Shown: positions 9,837-18,776, counted from the stretch's first letter. The stretch: DNA of 64,000 nt from Variovorax paradoxus (GCF_902712855.1 NZ_LR743507.1:434001-498000), one strand, 5' to 3'. The notes: a model not told the origin generated them from the letters alone. A program made the numbers and translations.

Positions 9837-10772
9837 TCAGAGGCGGATGCCCCAGCCGAACGGGTCGTCGTCGTCGATGAGCAGCGTTGCTTCCGCGCTG
9901 ATGTGCGCGCGGCCGCGCAAGGTGGGAACGACCTGGCCGCCGTCCATCTCGTAGCGGGCCTCGAAGCGGCTGCCGATCACGCTGGCCTGCGTCCATACGG
10001 CCCCGGGCGCGAGCTTGCCGTCGGCCGCGAGGCAGGCGATCTTGGCGCTGGTGCCGGTACCGCAGGGCGAGCGGTCGTAGGCGTTGCCGGGGCACAGCAC
10101 GAAGTTGCGGCTGTCGGCGCCCTCGTCGTCGTCCGCGAACAGTTCGACGTGGTCGATCTCCGCGCCGTCGGCGCCCGTGATGCCCTGTGCCGCAAGCGCC
10201 TTTCGCAGCTCGGCGGTGTAGCCGGTGAGCGCGGCGAGGTTGTCGCTGGCCACGCGCTGGCCGTGTTCGCTCACCAGGAAGAACCAGTTGCCGCCCCAGG
10301 CCACGTCGCCGCGCACGACGCCATGGCCGGGCAGCTCGACCGCCACCCGGTGCAGGTGCCGGTAGGCCGGCACGTTGCGCACGCTCACCGTGCCGTCTTC
10401 ATGCAGCGTGGTCGTCACGGTGCCCACGGGCGTCTCGATGCGGTGCTCGCCCACGCCGATGCGCCCCATGTGTGCGAGGCTCGCGACCAGCCCGATGGTG
10501 CCGTGCCCGCACATGCCGAGGTAGCCGGTGTTGTTGAAGAAGACCACGCCCGCCGCCGCATCGGGCGATACCGGCGCGCACAGCAGCGCGCCCACCACCA
10601 CGTCGCTGCCGCGCGGCTCGAGCACCGTGGCGGCGCGCCACTTGTCGTGCCGGTCGGCCAGCAGCGCGCGGCGCTCGGCCATGGTGCCGCCGCCCAGGTC
10701 GGGGAAGCCCCCGATCACGAGGCGCGTGGGCTCGCCGCCCGTGTGGGAGTCGATGACCTGGATGCGTTGCAT
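9837..10772 (-). CDS. 4-hydroxyproline 2-epimerase (proline racemase family)
   Basis: A 311-residue cofactor-independent epimerase that converts trans-4-hydroxy-L-proline to cis-4-hydroxy-D-proline. Both catalytic cysteines of the racemase/epimerase family are present, in GMCGHGTIG (about residue 88) and SPCGTGTSA (about residue 236), so it is an epimerase and not the Thr-containing dehydratase type. The N-terminal IDSHTGGEPTRLV is diagnostic. The operon around it distinguishes it from plain proline racemase. Confidence 0.92.
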   Translation of the reverse strand: MQRIQVIDSHTGGEPTRLVIGGFPDLGGGTMAERRALLADRHDKWRAATVLEPRGSDVVVGALLCAPVSPDAAAGVVFFNNTGYLGMCGHGTIGLVASLAHMGRIGVGEHRIETPVGTVTTTLHEDGTVSVRNVPAYRHLHRVAVELPGHGVVRGDVAWGGNWFFLVSEHGQRVASDNLAALTGYTAELRKALAAQGITGADGAEIDHVELFADDDEGADSRNFVLCPGNAYDRSPCGTGTSAKIACLAADGKLAPGAVWTQASVIGSRFEARYEMDGGQVVPTLRGRAHISAEATLLIDDDDPFGWGIRL

Positions 10773-10782
10773 GGGGTGTGGC

Positions 10783-11925
10783 TCAGTAGCTCGCGATGGG
10801 CACGGGCGCTTCGTTCTTGAAGGTGAACACGGTGATGGGCGCCTGCTTCATGTTGCCCTTGTCGTCGTAGGCATAGGTGGCGGCCACGCCCTTGTAGGTG
10901 TCCTTGTAGAGCTGCGCGCCCACCTTGTCGGGGTCGATGGAATTGGCCTTCTTCATCGACTCGCCGATGAACATCACCTGGTCGTAGTACGAGGCGGCAT
11001 AGGCGTCGGGGTCGGCGTTGAAGCGCTTCTTGAACTTCTCCTTGAAGGCCGGGCCGGTCTGCGCCTTCTCGAGCATGGAGCCGCCCTGCGCGCAGAACAC
11101 CAGGTCGTTGACTGCGTCGCCGCCGATCTTGCCGGTCGCCGGGCTGCACACGGTGTCGCCGCCCAGCAGCTTGCCGGACACGGCCAGCTGCTTCATCTGG
11201 CGCGCCATGGGCGCGGCCTGCGGCGCGTAGCCGCCGAAGAAGATGGCGTCGGGCGCCTTGGCCTTCATGTTGGTCAGGATGGCGGTGAAGTCCACGGCCT
11301 TGTCGGTGGTGAACTCCTGGCCGACCACGGTGAGGCCCTGCTTCTTGGCCTCCTTGGTGAACTCCTCGGCGAGGCCCTGTCCGAAGGCGGTGCGGTCGTC
11401 GATGACGCCGACCTTCTTCACCTTCAGTTCCTTGGCCGCGTACACGGCCATGCTGGAGCCGATCTGGTTGTCGCTCGCGATGATGCGGTAGAGGTTCTTG
11501 TAGCCGCCCTGCGTCACCTTCGGGTTGGTGCCGACGGTGGAGACCAGGGTGCCGCCGTCGCTGTAGACGCGCGAGGCCGGAATGGCCACGCCCGAGCAGT
11601 ACGGGCCCATCACGAACTTGATGCCGTCGTCGACGAACTTCTGCGCCACGCTCACGCCGGTCTTGGCGTCGCACTGGTCGTCTTCCGACACCAGCTCGAA
11701 CTTGAGCGTCTTGCCGCCGACGCTGAGCTTCTTCGCATTGAGTTCCTCGATGGCGAGGCGCACGCCGTTTTCATTGTCCTTGCCGGCGAAGGCATTGGGT
11801 CCCGACAGCGGACCGCTGTGACCGATCTTCACCACCTGCTCCTGCGCCTGTGCCTGGCCCGAGACGGCGAGGGCGGCGAGGGCGGTGGCGCCGAGAAACG
11901 AAACCATGCTTGCTCTTGTCTTCAT
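10783..11925 (-). CDS. Branched-chain amino acid-type ABC transporter substrate-binding protein
   Basis: A 380-residue LivK-like periplasmic binding protein. The signal peptide (ATALAALAVSGQAQAQ) should be cleaved near residue 28, followed by VVKIGHSGPLSGPNAFAGKD, the family opening. In this operon it most likely binds hydroxyproline or a proline derivative; that is inferred from position only. ATG 11925 has an AGGAAG-like site upstream. No permease or ATPase genes follow, so it must use a transporter encoded elsewhere. Confidence 0.88.
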   Translation of the reverse strand: MKTRASMVSFLGATALAALAVSGQAQAQEQVVKIGHSGPLSGPNAFAGKDNENGVRLAIEELNAKKLSVGGKTLKFELVSEDDQCDAKTGVSVAQKFVDDGIKFVMGPYCSGVAIPASRVYSDGGTLVSTVGTNPKVTQGGYKNLYRIIASDNQIGSSMAVYAAKELKVKKVGVIDDRTAFGQGLAEEFTKEAKKQGLTVVGQEFTTDKAVDFTAILTNMKAKAPDAIFFGGYAPQAAPMARQMKQLAVSGKLLGGDTVCSPATGKIGGDAVNDLVFCAQGGSMLEKAQTGPAFKEKFKKRFNADPDAYAASYYDQVMFIGESMKKANSIDPDKVGAQLYKDTYKGVAATYAYDDKGNMKQAPITVFTFKNEAPVPIASY

Positions 11926-11975
11926 GCTTCTTCCTAGGTTGGGACAATGAAAAAGTGCGCGGATGGGCGCGGCGG

Positions 11976-12890
11976 CTACATGACCGACCGGTACTGCGCG
12001 GGCCGCGTGGCCAGCGCCTTCTTCACGATGGCTTCGATGGCCTCTCGCTCCGCGCCGACGAGCGGCAGGCGCGGGCGGCGCATGTGCTCCGTGCCCACGC
12101 CGACCAGCACGTCGATGAGCTTGAGGTTCTGCACCAGCTTGGTCGACACGTCCAGGTGCAGCATCGGCGTCATCCACTGGTAGAGCTTGAGCGCCTCGGC
12201 GAACCTGCCGGCCTTCATCAGGTCGTACAGCGCCACCGTCTCGCGCGGGAACGCGCAGCCCACGCCGGCCAGAAGGCCGTCGCAGCCCAGCGCGAGGCCT
12301 TCGTAGGCCAGGTCGTCCACGCCCAGGAACAGCTGGTAGCGGTCGCCCACGGTGTTGCGCAGGTCGGTGATGCGGCGGATGTCGTCGGTGCTTTCCTTGA
12401 TGGCGGCGATCCACTCGCAATCGGCCAGCTCCACCATGTGTTGCGGCTTCAGGTCGACGCGGTAGGCCACCGGGTTGTTGTAGACCATGATGGGTTTCTG
12501 CGCCGCGTTGGCGATGGTGCGCACGTTGAGCATGGCCTCGCGCGCGTCGGCCACGTAGATCACCGAGGGCATCACCATGAAGCCGGCCACGCCGAGCTTG
12601 TTGGCCCCGTCCACGTAGCGCAGCGCTTCCCGCGTGCTGGTTTCCGACACGTTGGCGAGCACCGGGATGCGGCCGTCGGCGGCGTCCAGCGCGATCTTCG
12701 CGACCTGCAGCTTCTCTTCGAGCGTGAGCGTGCTGGCTTCGCCCAGCGAACCGCAGGTGACGAGGCCGTGGATGCCGTTGCGGATCTGGAAGTCGATGTG
12801 CCGGGCCGTGCCCTCGGCATCGATGCTTTCATCGGCGTTGAACTTGGTGGTAACGGCGGGAAAGATGCCTTGCCAGCGGGGATTGCTCAC
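11976..12890 (-). CDS. DapA family aldolase, probable 1-pyrroline-4-hydroxy-2-carboxylate deaminase
   Basis: A 304-residue TIM-barrel protein of the dihydrodipicolinate synthase family. The Schiff-base lysine is in AAIKESTDD (about residue 165) and the helper tyrosine in MVYNNPVAY (about 137). In hydroxyproline operons this member removes ammonia and water from 1-pyrroline-4-hydroxy-2-carboxylate to give 2-oxoglutarate semialdehyde. The GTG start at 12890 is preceded by AAGGAG seven bases away. It is the first gene of the operon, downstream of an AT-rich promoter region. Lysine biosynthesis DapA is unlikely given the neighbours. Confidence 0.85.
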   Translation of the reverse strand: MSNPRWQGIFPAVTTKFNADESIDAEGTARHIDFQIRNGIHGLVTCGSLGEASTLTLEEKLQVAKIALDAADGRIPVLANVSETSTREALRYVDGANKLGVAGFMVMPSVIYVADAREAMLNVRTIANAAQKPIMVYNNPVAYRVDLKPQHMVELADCEWIAAIKESTDDIRRITDLRNTVGDRYQLFLGVDDLAYEGLALGCDGLLAGVGCAFPRETVALYDLMKAGRFAEALKLYQWMTPMLHLDVSTKLVQNLKLIDVLVGVGTEHMRRPRLPLVGAEREAIEAIVKKALATRPAQYRSVM

Positions 12891-12949
12891 GTGATCGCTC
12901 CTTGTGGATATGCGGGGTGAAAACGCCGCAATTTAAATATATTAAGAAC

Positions 12950-12964
12950 ATATCCGCAAGATAT
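12950..12964. promoter_or_regulatory. Putative GntR operator and promoter of the hydroxyproline operon
   Basis: ATATCCGCAAGATAT is a 15-bp inverted repeat (ATATC-N5-GATAT). On the minus strand it overlaps TTGCGG, a plausible -35 element, followed after about 18 bases by the AT-rich TAAATT. This is the only AT-rich island in the area. A further GGATAT at 12906-12911 could be an extra half-site. Confidence 0.5.
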
Positions 12965-13010
12965 CCGTGGGGCAAGCGCTCTTCCGCGCCGGGAGCTTGT
13001 GTGATAGCAG

Positions 13011-13032
13011 CGGCCTGCGCTGGGGCAGGCCG
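13011..13032 (-). terminator. Possible hairpin terminator after the glycine-zipper gene
   Basis: CGGCCTG/CAGGCCG makes a 7-bp stem with an 8-nt loop, 12 bp past the stop of the upstream minus-strand gene. There is no T-run, so it may be a Rho-assisted end or an mRNA 3' structure. Confidence 0.35.
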
Positions 13033-13044
13033 TAGACGGGCGCG

Positions 13045-13773
13045 CTACTTGCGGCCGTCGGCCGGGCGCAGCACGCCGCGCCGGAGCGTGACCGGCTTGC
13101 CGATGGGCGGCGCCGACTTGGTCTCGACGGTGCGCACCGTGCCGTTGTCCATGCGCACCGCCACCTCGTAGACCGTGACCGTGCGCACGTGCTTCTCGAT
13201 CTCATTGCCGGCGAAGCCGCCGCCCACCGCGCCCAGCACCGTGGTTGCGGCCCGGCCGTTGCCGTGCCCGAACTGATTGCCGACGAGGCCGCCTACCACG
13301 CCGCCGGCCACGGCGCCCACGCCCGAGGTGCTCTGCAGGCGCTTCTGGACGGGGCGAACCGATTCGACCCGCCCGCAGACCGCACAGGGCGGCGCAGCGG
13401 GTGCTGCCTCCACCACCGGCGCGTTCACGCCTGCCGCCGGTCCTGGCGGCACGGGCTGGGCGGGCAGCGGTGCGGGTGCGGGGGCAGGCATGGGCGCGGC
13501 AGCCATGGCTTGCGGCGCGGGCCCCGCGCCCGTGGGTGGCGCGGCGGGCGCCGCCGGCATGGCCTCGGGCTTGAAATCGTCGGGTGCGGCGGGTGCAACG
13601 GGCAAGGCAGCGGCCACCGCCGGCGGTGGCGTGCTCGCGTTCGTGCCGGGGGCCTGGCGGCTGATGAGCACGCCACCGAGCGCCACGACGGCCACGGCCA
13701 GTGCGCCGATCACGGCCCACAGGGCCTTCGGCGACTTGCTCACAGGCGGGTTGGATGGCAAAGACGAGTCCAT
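13045..13773 (-). CDS. Glycine-zipper 2TM domain protein
   Basis: A 242-residue envelope protein. A short cytoplasmic N-terminus leads into one membrane helix (residues ~15-37, ALWAVIGALAVAVVALGGVLI), then a long Ala/Pro-rich linker (about 40-125), a CAVCG pair, and a glycine zipper (VGAVAGGVVGGLVGNQFG ... GAVGGGFAGNEIEKH). This matches outer-membrane lipoprotein SlyB-like 2TM domains, but here with an inner-membrane anchor instead of a lipobox. ATG 13773 is chosen; an 18-residue upstream extension lacks features. Role probably envelope integrity. Confidence 0.8.
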   Translation of the reverse strand: MDSSLPSNPPVSKSPKALWAVIGALAVAVVALGGVLISRQAPGTNASTPPPAVAAALPVAPAAPDDFKPEAMPAAPAAPPTGAGPAPQAMAAAPMPAPAPAPLPAQPVPPGPAAGVNAPVVEAAPAAPPCAVCGRVESVRPVQKRLQSTSGVGAVAGGVVGGLVGNQFGHGNGRAATTVLGAVGGGFAGNEIEKHVRTVTVYEVAVRMDNGTVRTVETKSAPPIGKPVTLRRGVLRPADGRK

Positions 13774-13946
13774 GAGAAATCCCGGTTGTGTCCGAGGCGA
13801 AACCCCTCGGAACCCACCGGGAAGCATGAGCGCGGAGGGCGCGTTGTCAATTGACCGGCGTCCTACATGGCGCGTCGCACCGCGTCGGCTGTTCAGGCCC
13901 GATCACGCCGACGGAGCGCCCGGGCGGGCCGGGCGCCCGACTGCCG

Positions 13947-14942
13947 TCAATCGATCTTCGCGCCCGACGCCTTCACCACCACGCCCATCGCGTCCCAGTC
14001 CGAGCGCAGCAGTTTCAGGAACTCCTCCGCGCTCTGGCTGCGCGGCTCCACGCCCAGGCGCTTGAAGCGTTCCTGGATCGCCGGATCGGCCAGCACCTTG
14101 TTGGCCGCGGCGTTGATGCGATCGACCTCCGCCTTCGGCGTGCCGGCCGGCGCGAGCAGGCCGATCCACGAATCGAAGGCATAGCCCGGCAGGCCGCTTT
14201 CGGCCACGGTCGGCAGCTTGGGCAGGAAGGGGCTGCGCGACTGGCCGGTGGAGGCCAGCAGCTTCATGCGCGCGTCGTCCTGGAAGCCGATCACGCCGAT
14301 GCTCGACGAGATCACCGCCTGCACCCGGCCTGCGAGCACCTCGTTGACGGCCTCGCCGGTCGACTTGGTAGGGATGTGCGTCATCTGCAGCCCGGCCTTG
14401 GCCAGGAACGAGGCCATCGCGAGGTGCGTGGCGCTGCCGTTGCCGGCCGATGCGTAGTTGTACTTGCCGGGGTTGGCCTTGACCTCCTTGATGAAGTCGG
14501 CCGTGGTCGACACGCCCATGCCGCTGGCCACCGCCAGCACGTAGCCCGCATTGCCGACGTTGGCCACGCCGACGAAGTCCTTCAACGGGTCGTAGCTCAG
14601 CTTGCTGTACAGGAAGCCCGCGATGTTGTGGCTCGCGGCCGCCAGCACCAGCGTGTTGCCGTCGGCCGGCGCGCGCGCCACGAGGGCCGCGCCCACCGTG
14701 CCGCCCGCACCCGCGCGGTTCTCGACGATGGCGCTGGCGTTGAGGGCCGCGCCGAGTTCGTTGTTGAACGCGCGCGCCACGGTGTCCTGCACCGCGCCGG
14801 TGCCGAAGGGCACGACGATGTGAATCACGCGCTGCTGCGCATGCACCGGGGCCATGGCGCACAGCGCCGCGGCGGCGGCCGCCAGGGCGGCGATGGAACG
14901 TCGGGTGAACGGGGTCGAAGGCATCTGGGTGGCCGCTTTCAT
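13947..14942 (-). CDS. Bug family tripartite tricarboxylate transporter substrate-binding protein
   Basis: A 331-residue periplasmic receptor. The signal peptide (RRSIAALAAAAAALCAMAPVHA) is followed by the typical opening HIVVPFGTGAVQDTVAR and the ENRAGAGGTVGA loop. It lies 19 bp downstream of an M20 amidohydrolase gene and is probably co-transcribed, suggesting that it captures an acylated or amide substrate, or its acid product. ATG 14942 is chosen over a TTG at 14948. Such proteins are highly multiplied in Burkholderiales, and most have no dedicated membrane partner. Confidence 0.88.
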   Translation of the reverse strand: MKAATQMPSTPFTRRSIAALAAAAAALCAMAPVHAQQRVIHIVVPFGTGAVQDTVARAFNNELGAALNASAIVENRAGAGGTVGAALVARAPADGNTLVLAAASHNIAGFLYSKLSYDPLKDFVGVANVGNAGYVLAVASGMGVSTTADFIKEVKANPGKYNYASAGNGSATHLAMASFLAKAGLQMTHIPTKSTGEAVNEVLAGRVQAVISSSIGVIGFQDDARMKLLASTGQSRSPFLPKLPTVAESGLPGYAFDSWIGLLAPAGTPKAEVDRINAAANKVLADPAIQERFKRLGVEPRSQSAEEFLKLLRSDWDAMGVVVKASGAKID

Positions 14943-14961
14943 CGTCAACAGGGAATGGATT

Positions 14962-16167
14962 TCAGGTGCCCGACGGCAGCCAGCGCTGCACCAGCTTCAC
15001 GAAGTAGCTGGCACCGATCGGGATGATCTCGTCGTTGAAGTCGAACGAGGTGTTGTGGATGACGCAAGGGCCGGGCCCGTGGCCATCGAGCCGGTGGTCG
15101 CCGTCGCCATTGCCCAGGAAGGCGTAGCAGCCGGGCCGCGCGAGCAGCATGTGGGCGAAGTCTTCGGCGCCCATCACGGCGGGGAAGTCGAAGGTGACCA
15201 TGTCGTCGCCCACCACCTCGCGCATCACACCGGCGGCGAAGCGCGCCTCCGCTGCATGGTTCACGGTCGGCGGTGAGGAACGGTTGAAGAACACCTCGGC
15301 GGTGCAGCCGTGCGCCGCCGCCACGCCCGCGGCCACTTCGCGCAGGCGGGCCTCGATCTTGTCGATGGCCTCGATCGAGAAGGTGCGGATGGTGCCGCCC
15401 ACCGTGGCCACGTCGGGAATGACGTTGGGCGCGTCGGAGCCCTGCAGCTGCGTGACCGCGAGCAGCGCACGCTCGGTGCTCGGGATGGTGCGCGCCACGA
15501 TGGTCTGCAGCTGCTGCGCCAGCGTGACCACCGCCGCCACCGGGTCGATGCCCGTGTGCGGCATCGATGCGTGCGTGCCGCGCCCGCGCACGGTGATCCT
15601 GTAGGTGTTGCTCGAGGCCATCAGCGCGCCTTCGTTGAGCGCGAAGCGGCCCACGTCGCCGACCGGGAAGTTGTGCAGCCCGAAGACGGCGTCGCACGGG
15701 AAGCGCTCGAACAGGCCCTCGTCGATCATCTTCTTCGCGCCGGCCTTGCCCATCTCCTCGGCCGGCTGGAAGATGAAGTGCACCGTGCCGTCGAAGTAGT
15801 CCGGGCCCTGTTGCGACAGGTGCCAGGCGGCGGCCAGCAGCATGGTGGTGTGGCCGTCGTGGCCGCAGGCGTGCATGCGGCCGGGGTTCGTCGACTTGTG
15901 GGCGAACTCGTTGGCCTCGTGCAGCGGCAGCGCGTCCATGTCGGCGCGCAGGCCGATGGTGCGGCTGCCGGTGCCCTTGCGCAGCACGCCGACCAGGCCG
16001 GTGCCCGCGATGCCGCGGTGCACCTCGATGCCCCATTCGGCCAGCAGCGTCGCGACCTTCTCGGAGGTGCGGTGTTCTTCGAAGCCCAGTTCGGGGTGGG
16101 CGTGGATGTCGCGGCGGATCTCGACGAAGCGCGCGGCATTGGCAAGGAAGGAGTCGGCGATGTTCAT
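14962..16167 (-). CDS. M20 family amidohydrolase (hippurate hydrolase-like)
   Basis: A 401-residue di-metal peptidase-fold enzyme of the M20D group, which removes acyl or carboxyl amide groups from amino-acid conjugates. Metal and catalytic motifs are RADMDALPL, HACGHDGHT and FIFQPAEE, with the dimerisation-domain motif GRGTHASMPH and the C-terminal PAVMGAEDFAH. It has no signal peptide and is cytoplasmic. ATG 16167 gives MNIADSFLANAARF. It pairs with the Bug binding protein downstream. The precise substrate cannot be told; hippurate, N-acetyl amino acids and indole-3-acetyl-amino acids are all handled by this group. Confidence 0.87.
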   Translation of the reverse strand: MNIADSFLANAARFVEIRRDIHAHPELGFEEHRTSEKVATLLAEWGIEVHRGIAGTGLVGVLRKGTGSRTIGLRADMDALPLHEANEFAHKSTNPGRMHACGHDGHTTMLLAAAWHLSQQGPDYFDGTVHFIFQPAEEMGKAGAKKMIDEGLFERFPCDAVFGLHNFPVGDVGRFALNEGALMASSNTYRITVRGRGTHASMPHTGIDPVAAVVTLAQQLQTIVARTIPSTERALLAVTQLQGSDAPNVIPDVATVGGTIRTFSIEAIDKIEARLREVAAGVAAAHGCTAEVFFNRSSPPTVNHAAEARFAAGVMREVVGDDMVTFDFPAVMGAEDFAHMLLARPGCYAFLGNGDGDHRLDGHGPGPCVIHNTSFDFNDEIIPIGASYFVKLVQRWLPSGT

Positions 16168-16258
16168 GGCGGGCGGGTGCTGGCTGCAGGGTCGTTCGAA
16201 TGGGAAGCGAACGATTCTGGCGCAGCCGCCCGCCGCATGCACACCGGGATTGCGCGAC

Positions 16259-17113
16259 CTACCCGAGCCGGCCTTCCTGCCTCAGCTTCGCGCCGATGCG
16301 CCGGATCTCGGCCTCGCCCTGGTCCAGCGCGGCCCGGCTGGTGTGCACCGAGTAGTGGCCCATCACCAGCTCGTGCGGGTGCGGGACGGCCGAGCCGAGC
16401 ACGAAGCGCGTGTCGCCCTGGGCCACGAGGTTGATCGCCTCGCCGGATTCCTCGAACACCGCGAGTTCGCCCGCGCCGACCGGGCCGCCGCTGTCGTCGC
16501 CCGCCTCGAGCGCGCCCGCGCTGACCGCCAGCCACCCCACGGTGTGCCCCGCGGGCGGCATGTAGCGCCAGCGCTCGCCATCCTTCAGTTCGACGGCGAG
16601 GTAGTTCATCGGCGCCGGTGCGGCGATGGCGCTCTGCGCCGCGCCGTGGCGCCCGAGCAGCACGCGCGCCGGTCCGTCCTGCGGCACCTGGGAGGGCGCG
16701 AGGTACATGCTCTGCGCCGGCGCGTTCTCTTCCGAAGCGGGCAGCGCGACCCACAGCTGGAAGCCGCTCACGCGCTGCACGCCGGGTGCGGGGGCGCCGG
16801 TGTGCCACACGCCGTTGCCCGCGCGCATCCATTCGACGCCGCCGCCGCGCAGCGTGCCGCGCTCGCCGGTGGTGTCGTCATAGAGCGTGTCGCCTTCCAT
16901 CAGGTAGGTGAGCGTCGCGATGCCCGAGTGCGGATGCAACCCGAAGCCCTTGTGGCCGCCCGTGGTGTCGAAGCCGAACAGGTCGAGGAACACGAACGGC
17001 TTCAGGTATTCGCCCAGGTCGCCGGGGCTCACGAGCCGCGTGATGCCGCCGTGCCGCGAACCGCGCGTGCGGTGGACGATGGCGCGGGCCTGCGTTGCGA
17101 CAGCGGCGGTCAT
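16259..17113 (-). CDS. Pirin family protein (atypical metal site)
   Basis: A 284-residue bicupin. The N-cupin has HPHSGIATLTYLMEGD with both metal histidines and WMRAGNGVWHTG, where canonical pirins end in HSE; the glutamate ligand is thus glycine. ATG 17113 overlaps the stop of the FMN reductase gene by 4 bp, so the two are one operon. Some pirins oxidise quercetin-type flavonoids and others act as redox sensors; with an altered ligand set the activity is uncertain. Confidence 0.83.
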   Translation of the reverse strand: MTAAVATQARAIVHRTRGSRHGGITRLVSPGDLGEYLKPFVFLDLFGFDTTGGHKGFGLHPHSGIATLTYLMEGDTLYDDTTGERGTLRGGGVEWMRAGNGVWHTGAPAPGVQRVSGFQLWVALPASEENAPAQSMYLAPSQVPQDGPARVLLGRHGAAQSAIAAPAPMNYLAVELKDGERWRYMPPAGHTVGWLAVSAGALEAGDDSGGPVGAGELAVFEESGEAINLVAQGDTRFVLGSAVPHPHELVMGHYSVHTSRAALDQGEAEIRRIGAKLRQEGRLG

Positions 17114-17691
17114 GCCGCCTCCCTGGCGGTCTTCAGCGCCCGGGTCCACCAGGCCATGTCGTCGAGCATGGCGGTGGCCGCCTGCGCGAGGTGCGGGAAG
17201 TCTTCGAAGCGCTTGCCCTGCTGCCAGATGCCCAGGAACTCCACCATGCCGATGTGCACCGCGTGGCGCACCGGCGCCATCTGCATCTCGACGGCCACCA
17301 GCCGCAGCTGCTCGATGGCGCGCGCAGCGCCCACGCCGCCGTAGCCGACGAAGCCGACCGGCTTGCGCACGAACTCCTTGTAGGCCCAGTCGATCGCGTT
17401 CTTCAGCACCGCGCTCGGGCCGTGGTTGTACTCGGGCGTGACGACGATCAGCCCGTCGAAGGTGGCCAGCTTCGCCCGCCAGCGCTGCGCGGCCTCGTTC
17501 TTCACCGGGCCCCAGGCCGGCGCGCCGGCTTCGTCGAAGAAGGGCAGCGGATGGTCGCGCAGGTCGACCAGCTCGAAGGCCAGGTCGGTGCGCTGGCTGG
17601 CAATGTCGGTGATCCACTGCGCGGGCTTCTCGCCGAAGCGGCCTTCGCGGGTCGAGCCGAGGATGATGCCGATGCGGGGTTGTGGGGTCAT
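17110..17691 (-). CDS. NADPH-dependent FMN reductase family protein
   Basis: A 193-residue flavodoxin-fold reductase. The FMN phosphate loop is GIILGSTREGRFGEKPA, and TPEYNHGPSAVLKNAIDW is the hallmark flavin-binding and dimer motif. It reduces FMN, quinones or azo compounds with NADPH. It is the first gene of a two-gene operon with the pirin gene and is divergent from a LysR regulator across 119 bp, the likely control region. An oxidative or electrophile-stress role is an inference. Confidence 0.88.
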   Translation of the reverse strand: MTPQPRIGIILGSTREGRFGEKPAQWITDIASQRTDLAFELVDLRDHPLPFFDEAGAPAWGPVKNEAAQRWRAKLATFDGLIVVTPEYNHGPSAVLKNAIDWAYKEFVRKPVGFVGYGGVGAARAIEQLRLVAVEMQMAPVRHAVHIGMVEFLGIWQQGKRFEDFPHLAQAATAMLDDMAWWTRALKTAREAA

Positions 17692-17810
17692 GTGTGCTCC
17701 TGGGAAATGGACAGTTGAGGAATGGGAAGAAGGTTAGGCATGCACCCATTGATCGACTAGACGGTAGAGTCGGATTGCACTCGTCCAGAATTCGAAGGAA
17801 TCAGACCGCC

Positions 17811-18737
17811 ATGCTCGATCTCAACGACGTCGCCGTATTCGTGCAGGTGGTGCGCTGCGGCAGCTTTGCCGAGGCCGGCCGCCGGCTCGGCGTGCCGCCC
17901 AACACGCTGAGCCGGCGCATCCAGCAGCTCGAGGCCCAGCTGGGCACCCGGCTGATGCAGCGCTCCACCCGCAAGCTCACGCTGACCGGCGCGGGCCAGG
18001 ACTTCCACGACCGCTGCGCCGGCGCGGTCGACGGGCTGGTGGCGGCGGGCCAGGCCCTGGTGGCGGGCGGCCAAGCGCCGAGCGGGCTGGTGCGCGTGGC
18101 GGCGCCGGCGGACTTCTTCGATTTCTTTCCCATGGAATGGGTGTCGGACTTCCTGGCCGAACACCCGCTGGTGAAGCTGGACTTCGTGCTCAGCGACGCA
18201 CCCGCCGACCTGATCGCCGAGCAGATCGACGTGGCCTTCCGCGGCGGCCCGCTGCGCGATTCGGGCTACATCGGACGGCGCATGGCCACCCGCAGCGGCG
18301 GGCTGCTGGCGAGCCCCGCCTACCTCGCGCGCCGCGGCGCACCTGCCACGCTGCAGGAACTCGCGGCCCACGATTGCGTGACGCCGCCGCACCCCGGCGG
18401 ACGCACCACATGGCGGCTCACCGGACCCGACGGCGTCGAGGAAGAAGTGCAGGTCGGCGGCCGCTTCACCGGCAACACCGCGCAGGCGCTGCGCAAGGCG
18501 GCGCTGGCCGGGCTGGGCATCGTGCAGCTGCCGCCGCCGATCGCAACGCGCGACGAGCAGGAAGGCTTGCTGGTGCGGGTGCTGCCGCAGTACCGCTACA
18601 CCGGACGCGGGCTGAGCGTGGTGTACCCGAGCCGCAAGCACCTGCCGCTGGCGGTGTCGGCCTTCATCGAGCTCGTGGTCGGCAAGCTGGGCCAGATGGG
18701 CCTGTTGCTCGGTGCGCCGGACACGGGGAAAGCCTGA
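17811..18737 (+). CDS. LysR family transcriptional regulator
   Basis: A 308-residue regulator: winged helix-turn-helix at residues 1-60 (SFAEAGRRLGVPPNTLSRRIQQLEAQLG) and a LysR substrate domain from about 90. ATG 17811 is preceded by AAGGA eleven bases away. It reads away from the FMN reductase/pirin operon, which it presumably controls. Within the shared spacer, GACT-N9-AGTC at 17755-17771 is a weak candidate binding site. The inducer is unknown. Confidence 0.85.
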   Translation: MLDLNDVAVFVQVVRCGSFAEAGRRLGVPPNTLSRRIQQLEAQLGTRLMQRSTRKLTLTGAGQDFHDRCAGAVDGLVAAGQALVAGGQAPSGLVRVAAPADFFDFFPMEWVSDFLAEHPLVKLDFVLSDAPADLIAEQIDVAFRGGPLRDSGYIGRRMATRSGGLLASPAYLARRGAPATLQELAAHDCVTPPHPGGRTTWRLTGPDGVEEEVQVGGRFTGNTAQALRKAALAGLGIVQLPPPIATRDEQEGLLVRVLPQYRYTGRGLSVVYPSRKHLPLAVSAFIELVVGKLGQMGLLLGAPDTGKA

Positions 18738-18776
18738 CCGGCAGCGTTTTCCGGTTTCCACTGAGAATGCGACCCC

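Noticed and set aside
7171..9954. A 927-codon plus-strand frame across the hydroxyproline operon
   Set aside because: It covers four real minus-strand genes with motifs and coupled starts; no recognisable protein.
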